A stretch of DNA of 64,000 nucleotides from assembly GCA_037951105.1 (NCBI GenBank), contig JBAMJV010005548.1, forward strand, positions 27,501-91,500, given 5' to 3'. The translations under genes and the position numbers were made by a program. Below the pieces are notes generated by a model that saw nothing but the letters and a program-made list of their open reading frames with translations, was not told the origin of the DNA and made no database searches. Shown here piece after piece: positions 34,101 to 46,100 of the stretch (positions are counted from its first letter, which is position 1; every line of letters starts with the position of its first letter). Source of the stretch: Echinarachnius parma. Taxonomy: Eukaryota; Echinodermata; Echinoidea; Clypeasteroida; Echinarachniidae.

Positions 34101-37100
34101 CATAGAGCCAATGAATTTCTTATATTTTGGGGTCATGATGTCAAAGGTCAGAGGTCTCAACAACTTACTTATTAAACTTGGGGGAGGGGAGGTCATGAGG
34201 TCAAAGGTGACTGGGCTGATATGCAAAAATGCTTGTAATCATGATTTCTCAAGATGCAATAGATTTAGGGAGTCCTTTGATCAGAGGTGAAAAGCAATAG
34301 TAAAAGAGAGGGGGAATGTATGAAAATACATTTTGTGGTGATTTGGTAAGAGTTCAAAAGCACAGAACTGTTCAATAAGTAGCTTACCAAAAAGAAGATA
34401 AAAGACCTTAAAATCTAGGCCTTGCATATTATTGCTCTATTTTATTTATATTAAATTGTTTTGTAAACAGAAAAAGTCGAGGAGGAGAACAAAGAAAAAC
34501 CAAAGGCGGAGAGGAAACGTTGGGAAGCATGGAGCAACCAGGATAAGAATCTCTTCTTTGATGCCATTGCTGAGGTTAGTCTAACATTTGTTAAATTATT
34601 CAAGTTTGAAAGGGGGTATATTGGAATCAGTGTACAGTTGGTCGGTCGGTCGGTTGCAAACTTCCATAAATGTTCAAGCAATTTGAATGAAATTGGGTCC
34701 ACTTGATGTTCTTGGGGTAAGGGCGTGCAAGACATATATTGTGGGTATGTCGGATAAGGTGTTGCCATGGTAACCACCATTTTGCACCAAAAATAAGGTA
34801 ACATTGAGGAGCGAGCTACTTCCACAATTTTTGAGCCATTTGAATGAAACTTGGTACCCTTGATGTTCTCGGGGTAAGGGTGTGCAAGACATATTTAACG
34901 TGTCTGTTGGATAAGGCATTGCCATGGTAACCACAATTTTGAACCAAAAATAGAGTAACTTTGAGGAGCGAACTACTTCCACAATTTTTGAGCAATTTTA
35001 ATGAAACTTGGTACACTTGATGTTCTCAGGGTAAGGGTCACAAACCAGTACTGCTAGGGGATTAATTACATTCAGTGATATTTCTAGTCACATTTGGAGA
35101 ACATTTCATAATATAGTCTCTAAACCTCCCTCAGAAACTTCCTCCCAAAACAAATTCATTTAGATGATAGAAATGGGAAAAATAATTCTCAGTCTCATTT
35201 TCATTGTTTCTTATGTCTTATTAGTTATTTTATTTTTGCAAACAAATAACCAAGTTGAAGGGGACAATCCCAAAGTATGTTATTTTCTGATGGCAATTAT
35301 TAAGTACTAGCTATTGTTGCCAATTTAATTTGTTTGCTTTCTAGTAATGATACATTTATATGTAACTAAATTTATTTTTAAAAAAGACTTTCAGTTTTCG
35401 AAAGTACCTATTCCTATGCGACTTTATGTATTAATCATTGCTCATTAAAACAGAAACTTATTGATTTTTAATGATGAATTCCTTGTTTATTCAGGTAGTT
35501 TTACTCATTCATTTCTGTATTCCTTGTATGTATCCCTGCAGCACGGAAAGGACTTCGATTCTGTCCAGAAAACCATTGAACACAAGCACAAGAAGCTGGG
35601 ATATCCACCAAATCAGATCAAAAACAAGGATCAGGTAATGTAACAATTGAGATTTCTGTTATAGTAATTAATTCATTTCAACAATTTCTGTGTTTTTTTT
35701 GTTTTTTTTAAGAATGAACAAAACATTTGGTTTAAAATGAATTTTGCACAATCTCATGTTGCATTTAATCACAATGGCCCAAATTCTCATCAGTGGCTCA
35801 TCTTGAGCCCGGCCTAAAAAGACAAAGAAATTCAGTCATAGTATAACCGGTCACCAGCAATACTATGTCCTGGATGATCCAGGACGCAATTTGGCTGATG
35901 ACCGACTATACTATGACTGAATTAAAAAGGGCCTATTGTCCTGATGCCTATAAGCAGAACTTAAGGGATGGACTGGATAATGAAAGGAAACAATTAGAAT
36001 ATCACCAGTGAAGACAGGCAACAAGACAAAAGGTCTGCAAGTGCAAAATGGTTCAACAGGGAGCAGGGGCCCGATTACGGACCAGCGACATTTACCATGG
36101 TAATTAGCATCATTGGCTCTAACTCATTGATGTCAATATGCTAGAATTACGTACAAATCAATAGAACGTAGCAGAGCACACATACCGCCCTTACTCATTC
36201 AACCGTAAAGCATATCTAGAGATCAGTGGAACTAGGTCTGGTCCTGGGTCATGATCGTGCTCTCGGCCACTGGTTACCGGTAGTCTTTGTCTTTTTAGGC
36301 CGGGTTCAAGTTGAGCCACTGATGAGAATTAGAGGTCATTGTGCTAAAAACTTTGTGCCTGTATGCTTTTGGAAAAATGTAATACTGTATCAAAATTTAC
36401 AATGTTGAATTTGACTGGACTATAAAAGTCTAAATCTTCTTAAATAATCACATAAACTACGTGTACATCACCCAAGTCTGGGGGTCGCAGGGTCAAAGGT
36501 CCCTGTATAAGGCAGAGGCATGTATTTTGAGTTGCTTGGTCTCGGTCTGATTGTTTGAGTTGTGAGTTAAATTTCATGGGTGCAATATAAGATATAAATT
36601 CATAATTGATTCCCTTGTTTTATTAAAGGGTACCACCACCCAAAAATAATATTCTTATTAAAGAAAGGTAACATCTTTAGTATTCCATTCCATCAACAAG
36701 TTCACAAAAATATGTTTCCAGAAAAAAGAAAAACAAAATTGGAAACGCATCACCATTCTAAAGCATGCATTCATGCGGTCTGAATTGCGAAGACTGCGAT
36801 GTGTGCAGTGAATTGCGATGCGTGCAGAGCGAACGAATCGCCCGGGAATATATTGTCTACAAACGTACGCGTGAATAGCATTGGCGCACTCGCAAATGGT
36901 TGGCCCGTATGGAACCAGGAAATAGTAGTGATTCCGTAAGTGGTGGAAATTAATTGCTTTGTTTATGAATTACACAACCCTTTGCAAAATGTTGGGTATC
37001 TATTTGATATCACAAAAACGGTACCAAAACATATAATAATGTGTTGTCCCCTTTAATTGATTGTTTAGCAGTGACTATTTAAGATATGAACTTTCATGTA

Positions 37101-40100
37101 ATGATATGATAAACTAATTTCATTTTTTATTTCCATCACAGGTTCGACATTTGTACTACAGGACTTGTCACACGGTTTTCAAATATGTCACACCTTTCCC
37201 TGGTAAGTGGATAAACCAGCGATTCAAACAAAAATGCTTGGTGATTTAAACACCAAAATGCCAAAAAGAGCTCTCTAAAAATCATACAATTTTCCCTGCA
37301 AATTTACAAAGGATACGGGTATGCATTTTAGAGTGCAATTTTTCTGCCAAAAGGCTGGAAAAATAGCCCCCCAAAATAGAAATTTCCCTTAAGAAAAAAG
37401 TCAAAAACAAATTTGTGTGTAGTAGACGGGAAATGTAGACCAAATTTGTGTCGATTTTTAATCACAAAAGAAACAATTTTAGAATGCAGTCAAATCCCTC
37501 TTAGCGGCCACCTGTCTATAGCAGCCAACCTTAACCCATCAGTGCCTAAGGCCCACATATTTGTGGATTGGTAGTCCTACACTTAAACAAGAAGAAGACG
37601 AGTTATGTGAAGTGTACAGGAAGAAAGAGCATAAATTCCTCTATTTTTAGAGCCCTATCTTGTTACTCTACCTGCTTAATTTTGTAATGATTTTTATTAT
37701 TGCGTAAATCATTATAATTTAGAAAAATCCTTAAATTGGCAACACATTGTGATATTTTAAAAACAGATATTGGCGTTCAAATTGGCAACTTTGCGGCAAA
37801 GTCACTTCATATTTGTCTTTAAATGGTCATTACTAAATATTTTCCACCTATTTTTATGTCATTGATCGGTCAACAAACTTTAGGAGTTGCCAATTTGTAG
37901 AGGAAAACAATGATAAATTTTGCCTTAAAATAGCTCTCGTCCTTGATGGGTTAAGGGCAACAAGAAGGGATCCCTGCATAAAAAAACAATGTTATGGAAC
38001 CCGTCTATAGAGGTCACTTGTCTACAATGACCACTTTTATTGTTGGTCACTATACCGAGGTTTGACTTTACTAATTTGTGACTTATCTAATGCTAACAGA
38101 TTTGAAGAAAAAAGTTACCCTCAGAAATATTATTTTATTCTTCCCCCCCCCCCCCCCTCTTAAATGGCAATAATTGTTTTAATCTAGAAAATGTACTCTC
38201 TTATCTGCCTTCACAGATCAGCCCAAGGTGAACAATGAGCTGTTCGCGTTGATCAACTATGGAGAGCTGAGGAAGAAACTGAAAGGAGCGTTGACCCCCA
38301 AGTATGGCAGGAAGCTTGATGAACTTGTCACGCAGGGGTAAGTTGCTAAGCAGATGAATATATAAATATCTATATATAAAGTCTTCAAGTGGTCACTTGT
38401 CCATAGTAGCAGGTGAAAAATATAGCCCCCAAAATGCCCAAAAGAAACACTAAATTTGCATCTAGAGTTCAATGCAAAACAAATTTGAGACTCGTGCTAT
38501 TTGCATGCAGGCTACCTTGAAAAGTAGCCCTCGACATATAATTGTTTTTGTTTTTCTGCAGCTAACCAGGCTACATAATGGCCACCAAAAGGGTTCCCGT
38601 GCATAGAAAAACAATGTTATAGAGCCTGTCTAGATAGAGGTCACCTGTCTACAGTGGCCACTTTTTTTGTTTCCCTTAGATTGTAACTATACACAGGTTT
38701 AACTGTACAAAGGATAAATTACTCGAGATATACCAGAAGCAGCTTTTCCAGTCTTTATTTTCAGTAATATTAATCTATTAATGTTTGTTCTTCTTACTCT
38801 GTGTTCTAGTGTGACGTGCATTCGCTTCAAGGGTCGCAACGTGAAAGTCAAAACACCGGTCTGCAAGGTTCTGAAGAAACTCAGAAACCCACAAAGTAAG
38901 TGTAGTAGCAATGTGAAAAGTGTAATTTATTTGATGATTAATTGTTCTTTCTTGTAACTCCTTGGCCTCGGTGCAGAAAACGTTGCGATCGATGGTAAAG
39001 TTGCAATTAATTTCAAGTCAGAAAATATGCTCGTTTGAACCAATCAGATTTGCGCATATAGTCACATCTTCTGACAATCAATTGCAACGCTCTGCAACGA
39101 GGCACTTGTCATGTGTATGTACAGCATTTGCTATTTTTTGCTATTATTTATATAAATCATCTTTATTCACTTCTTAAAATGTGAATGTAACCTAGAAGGG
39201 ATTCAAACCCAGAACCATGGCAGAAGTTAAAAATAATTCCCCTTCTTCCAATATAACAACAACAAGTCATGAATACTGCAGAAATACCACAAGTATGTTG
39301 ACAACAAAACAGTCCATTGTTATCAAACAACATAGAGCCCTAGTTCCTTACTCATTGTGTACATCGAGGGGCTTGTGAGTCAAAGTTTTTATGCTGGGAA
39401 ATAGCTTAATTAATTTAAGTTCTAAGACAAACATATGCATTTGATTACCCCCAATAATTCAATATTGATGTTCTGTTGCAACAGAAGATGAGGAGAAGCC
39501 CACCAAGTTGCCAGCACGGGTGCTGCTGGAGCTGCAGCCCAAGAACAATGCGGCTTGGGCTGAGGTGCAGAGTGTTGCTCACAATCCACGGTTAAGGTAA
39601 GTCGGCATTAATTTTTCCTAGTTCATCATACTGTTTAAATAAGAAGTTAAGGTTGTTACAATCTGTTAAATATTGATGTTCTGTCAATATTGCTAGTCAT
39701 AGTGCTGGAACTGCAACCCAAGAACAATTCGGCTTGGGCGGAGGTGCAGAGTGTTGCTCACAATCCACGGTTGAGGTAAGTTGGCATTTATTGTAATTTG
39801 ATAACTGCTTAAATTTAAGTTGTTTTATTTCCCTGCAGAGTGACTTGTCTTTAACCATTTGTCTGTGATACATAGAATATGAACAGTAGTCATCAACACT
39901 TCTAATTTTATGTTGAGAAAATGTTCACTTTCTGCCCCATAATAACATAGCAGGGTCAAGTTGGTGATTTTTACATGCTTCCAGTTGTTTGCATGTGTTT
40001 AATGTCGCCGCGATATTGTTGACGGGAGGCATTAATATTCTATAGAATCATGAATTTTCTACCTGAGCAATGATAAAGAAAAAATACAATGCGCCAATTC

Positions 40101-43100
40101 CATTTTATGATGAAAAAATACTGCTGAAAACTGCTTATCTACTATAATAATGCCTGTGTAGTAAAATGAGGGTCGGTATAGAGCCTAAATTTTCGATCCT
40201 AGCAGAATCTTCCTCAGAGGCTAAGTGACCAAAAAATTTAGGCCCTATATTGACTCTCAATTCCATTTTATGTTACATCTCCTGATCCTTTGGCTTTGCA
40301 CAAGGTCTGTTATGTTACTTTTTTTTCAGTTCACCAAATATTTAATTCCTTTTTTTTCCCATTCTTTTTACAGGGTAATGGTGCCTCTTCAGAAGGATAT
40401 GGGCAGTCTCTTGAGCTTTTTGTCGGAAAAATGGACCCCACATCGCATCAGACTTGTATCCTTACATCAGATTGTAAATAAATGTAACCTCTTCTTAAAT
40501 CACATGTGTCATCATTATAGTAAGCAAATAATTACCGTTGGTGAAGGTGATGGGACAAACTATCACGTCCGAGGCGATCTGGATGTAGCTATCTTTCCGA
40601 AGCGAAGCTGAGGAAAGATAGCGTATACATTCAGATCGCCAAGGAAGTGATAGTTTGCCATCGCCTGAAACCAAAAGGTGATTATTTGCTTTATATTCCT
40701 CATCTTCTAGATCTTCTAGATCTAGTACTAGTCTACTGTTACTGTGTTACTAGGTTTGATCTACTTACCAATATGTTATTCCATGACAATTCTATAACAG
40801 AACAACATGCAAATTCTTTTCACCCCTGTTCGCAAAATTGGTCATAATGTCGATGAAATTGAAAACTTTACGTTGTAGTCCACAAGGAGAGTCCTGGACC
40901 TGGTCTAGACTAGACTGTCTTGAATCGTGTTCATGCCGGTTTCACTGACAGGCCGTTTTACATTGGCTTTCCCCTCTTCCTTGAGTTTCCGAAGAACAGT
41001 TTTGAACACTCGACCAGGTTTCGCAAAGTTGGTATCCTTGATAATGTCTTATGTCTCGCAAATTCAAAAAATGTCTCTGTGCACAGACCACATACCTCAA
41101 AGCTTGTAGAGATTTCTTACTGTATGACTCACCATTTCGCGATTTCACACCAGCATACAATCTCCCCAACACTTGGTCTAGCGATTTCAAGTCCATGTCA
41201 GACAGTTTGTCAAAATGTATGATTCCCGCATCGCAATAATCTTGGAACACTTTCAGGCTGAACTTAAGTTGTCGCTTTGTATTTTTACTTTCACTCTCCA
41301 GTAAAAACGTGTCCATTTCATCCTCATCCAAAAGCTCAAACCTTATGTTTGTGGCCGCCATTTTAGTAGAGTACACAGAACGAGCATGCAAACAGTGTAT
41401 GTACGATACTACAACAGGGGCGTCGATCTGTTCGGAAAACACAATGCAATTGTTCACAAACAATGCTCGCCCCGGCCAATGCATTGTGTTTTCCGAACAG
41501 CTGATCGACGCCTCTGATGTACAGTGCATAGCGTATGCAGTGTACTACGTATACCGTATGCACAACGAATACAATTAAATTTGTAATTCGCGCGCATAGA
41601 GTTATCGCGCCACTTATTGGTATTCAATTCAATGCAACCGCGGAGTGTAGATAGTACTTTTTATCTAGTGAGTGCAACGCACTTTCACCCAAGATATCTA
41701 CAGAGTGTAACGATGGGCGAAACTATATTTCATCACGTGATTAACTTTTGACCAATCGTAGAGCAAGATTCTTAGTATGTGGAATATAATAAACCATATA
41801 CTATGTTTAACTAATAATCTCAAAACAGAGAAATCCTTTCTTGATACCTATATAGCAGGCCTCAACATTAACACTGGCCTGTTGGCCAGTTTGTTCTAAC
41901 TTAAATTCCTTGACCAAACATCGTCAGTTGCACTCACTCAAGCCTGCCGACAAGGGTTTCTTCAGCCGAGTCAAGTTGCACGTCGCCAAGGAAACCGGCG
42001 CGAGCATCACGCCGTACACTAAGCTCCAAGGGCGCTTCGTCCACGCAAACTCAAAGACTCCTTTCACCCTCCAGGCTGAGGATGAAACAAAGCTAGATGA
42101 ATCTCCAAGCAAGGGGAGTGATCCCTCTTCCACCCCTGAGGCTGGCAAGGTTGACAGGAACATGGAAGCGTCCGTTGATCAGGACATTGACTGCTTGCTC
42201 CACCCGGCCCTGGATGGGAGCATCGAGCCAATGGAGGTCGACTTGCTGGCCGATCACCACCCCTCGGAACCCATCATCCCCGACCCCGGTGGTCTGCCCT
42301 CCTCCATGTTTGGAGATTCCAACCACTCCCTGGGGGACCTCCTCTCGACCATGGGAGGCGGGCATCTGAATCACGGGAGCGATGGCCTCTCCTTCAGCAG
42401 CCTCTCGCTCACCTTCTCAGGCAGCCACGCCTCCGCCCTCTCTTTCGCCCCGCCCTCGGCCGATATCCTCAGCCAAGCCGTATCAATGACGATAGACGGC
42501 TCGACGGAACACAGGACGGTGTCGGGTGGTGGAGACGCTCCCGACCCGTCACAAGACTCTTCCGACAACAAAGAGATTGGAGATGGTTACATGAAGGTTG
42601 AGGTTAAGGAAGAGGAGGAGAGGAAAGATGTGCCTAAGGAGGTATTGTTGAGAGAAGGACTGACAACTTCCACAGCGTCGGGGATGACCGTGACTGATAT
42701 ATACCTTATGGTAGGTTTAATTTTGATCGGTTGTGCTTCAAAAACAAGTAGGATTGTGAAATTGGATTCATAAATATACTATACATAGTAGCAGTGAATT
42801 TCATGGGTGTTTAAATATTTATAGCAAAAATTAAAATGTTGAAAATTGAATTAATACCGTGAATTGGTAATTTCTATTTCCAAAGAGATATTAGTTGTGA
42901 AAACAAAGTTTTCTTGTATCATTGTTTGGGTAGTTCGGCATGGAAAGTTCTGTGAAATTTCTGTTTGTTAAATCTTCTATATTGTTCAGAAGAAATTCAT
43001 TTATATTTCTGTTTTTAGATGGGAAGACCAGAGGCTCTAAAGTTTGAGTACGAGTTCCTGCAGAAGGAACATCCAGTCCCCGACCCGCCCAGTGATCAGA

Positions 43101-46100
43101 TGATAAAGAAGTTGGTTCACTTAGCAAAGACATCCTTGACTGAAGTGGAAAAACCGAAAAAGGAGGTAAATATTCTAATTATTGCTTTTTGTTTGGATCA
43201 GTAACCTAAAAAAGAGGTAAAACTTTAAATTAATAAATAAATAAATAATCCTTTTTGTTTGGAACGATTTCAAGATGTTGTGTTGGGTAAGGTTAAAGGG
43301 ATAGTTGAGTTTTGGTAGAGAGGGCGCTAGACTACTTTTTTTTTTTGTGAGGTAATGAAAAACTGAGTGTAAAATTTGAAAGAGCATAATATTTAAATAA
43401 TAAAATCATCTTTGTTTGATCAAAATCGGTTCAGAGACGGCTGAAATATCCATAAATATAACAATTTGTAATAAACCTGGGGCCCCAGGTTTATTAGAGA
43501 ATTTTGAACCAGCCGTTAAAAATTCAAAAAAAAATTCTTCCTCTTTTCAAAAAGTTACAAAATAGGTATTTAAATAGTTGTTGGTTATTTCTCTATCTAA
43601 TCACTATTTCAACAAAGCATCACATGCACAATATTTTATTCAAAATGGTTGAAACCGATGAGTGTTTAGAGAGCGTCCTCTTACGTTTTAACGGCTCTTT
43701 TTGAATGATAACATGATCTTTACTACGTCATTTGTAATTTTGTGTTCCTTTCTAGTTATATCTATTAGTTTGTAATGTAATGATGCAGGTTTTGGTTACT
43801 AAAATTCAGTTTCACCAAAACTGTACTCTCCTTACCAGAACTCAACTATCCCTTTAACTATATAATTGTTTGTCTTTAATTGATATTTTAGAATACAATA
43901 TAGCACTTTTTATTGGAATGATTTGTACAGGTCCATATAAATAAAGGTGTGCGTATTAGCCAACTATTTCCATGGATCTGTGCTTGAAGCATGATACACT
44001 AACATTAATTATGAGATCATTTGAGGCGTGTTCACAGGTGGAAACGTATTATTTCAGGTTCTCATAAAAGGCCATTTTATTTTATTTAAGACTGATGTGC
44101 TTTGATTTTGTTATTGCCAACAAATTAAGTGCAGTCCTCTGAGTAGAGTATTGTCATACTGTTAGTTTGATCGAACTTGTGTTTTGTTCCCCTAAAATTG
44201 CACAGCAAATTATCTATTTACAAGCAGTGAAATGTTTTCATCACAATCAAACTTAGCTAAGTTATTCTTGCTGTTCTTTTCTTGTTCCGCACGCCTCAGT
44301 TTGTGTCAGTGGGCGTTGTCACCTCTCCCGTTCGAACGAGCACCCCGCCGTCCAAGGGTCAGCAAGGGGGAAACAGTCGGAGCCCCTCGACGACCGGCCG
44401 CAGCCCCCGGGGATCAGGGGGACGAGGAGGGGGAGGAAGGTCCGGTGGTAGTAGGGCTAGCCAGGGCAAGGCAGCAGAGAGTGAAAGGCATGGGATCCCT
44501 GGGGAAGAGGGAAGGGAGGAGGCGAGGGAGACTGGTGGTGGTGGTGACGGTGAGGAGGAGCGGGCGACGTTTGCGGTGCCAAAGTCGGTGGCTCCCATCG
44601 CGGCCAGGCGCAGTCAGGAGCCGAGTCATGCGCAGGCTGGAGAGCAGATGTTACAGCAGCTAGAACAGATGAAGGTTAGTCAGGAACATTAAAACGTTTG
44701 AGGATTTATAATTATTTATATGACTTGTTATTATAATTATTGTTCTTAAGAAGTAACATTTTAAATAATACAAAAATATTAACCTCAGAAATTTACCGCT
44801 GTCATGTACAGCCATCGTCAGCGTTGAATTATTATTGCTTGCATCTTGTCTTTTAAATTTTATCAAAAGTATGCAAATTAGTAGCAATAAAATGTCTTTC
44901 TAAGTTATATCCCAAGTAGGTAAATAATGGTTAATCAGTTAAATGTGCTTTGCAAAAAACAGTCCTTTTTTAAATGATTTTTCCTTATGCTTGCAACATT
45001 TTATTTTCAAAAGTAAAAGCCTAAAATATCAGCTGTAAGCTATTAATTTAAGCATCTTCATAGACGTTCTCAAAAAGGTTATCCTTTTCACTACAGCATT
45101 ACTTCCTGTATAAACAAAGTTTATAGAGTGGAGTCACGGATCAACGTTATGTTAGTTCACAAAAGGTTTTTTTTTTTCTCTACAGCATTACTTCCTTATA
45201 ATTGAACAATGACTTGTTTATATTTACAGAGGCCGCAAGCAAACTTCCTTCTGCCACGAATGAGGAAAAGGCAGCGAGGGGTCAAGCCCATTGTAGTTCA
45301 GGTGAGTCTACCGTAGACCAGGGCTCTACTCTAGCACTGACCTTAGGCTGTTTTTCGCAACCACGACGCGGAAATTCTACAACGCTAATCTTAGCGGGGG
45401 GTCGCACTCAGAGCGAAAATTTCCGCGTATCGTCCAAACCTACAACGGTATTCGGCTTGAATTAGCGTCGGGCGTAGAGCGGCGTGGTCAGCCCATACTT
45501 AAATGGGTCAGCCAGAGGTCAGTGGGGTCAGCCAATCAGCGCGCTTGTTCTCTCGAGCAAGGACACGTTCCCATCGTATCGATGCACGTTCCCCCTATTC
45601 TTCACTGCGAAACTGCAAATAGTTTGCGACGTAGCCAGAGTACGGATACGGTCAAAGTTGACTGATTCCTCCGTACTCAGCCCTTCCGTAGTCATTTGTG
45701 AAAACAGTCTCTTGTGTCCCTTGGGACAGTAAAAATCGATGTCAGACCATTACATTTTCATAAAATTCAAATGTTAGTGGCACAATTGATGATAACAGAA
45801 AGATGAACTTTATTCCTCCATATATATATATAAAACAATAGTAATGCCCATTATATGTGGTCAGATTATTAGCAAACTTGTGCATAAAATTATGAGTGAC
45901 TGCAATATAATATGTTGTCCATTATTGTCATTCAGAGAACCATCTTGCCAAGGCCACTCCCCCTGGACGATCACCAGGGAGACCGAATGGTATCCATGGC
46001 GATCATCAACTCCTCCTCGCAGGCCAACATGGGCACGGGTCACTTCATGCCAGTCAAGGTCAGCATGTCGTCGCTAGACAACGTGGTCACTCCCAGGACG

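Noticed and set aside
33859..34290. 143-codon frame in CRAMP1 intron 2
   Set aside because: It runs through the DR1-bearing repeat; no splice sites and no recognisable domain.
40225..40611. 128-codon frame covering CRAMP1 exon 9
   Set aside because: Only the middle (40374 to about 40473) is exon 9; the upstream part is intron and the 3' part is the 166-bp hairpin, which gives the same peptide at 8797-9030.
42093..42571. Minus- and plus-strand alternative frames over CRAMP1 exon 10
   Set aside because: Shadows of the coding frame, which is fixed by splice phase and the conserved FFSRVKLHVA motif.
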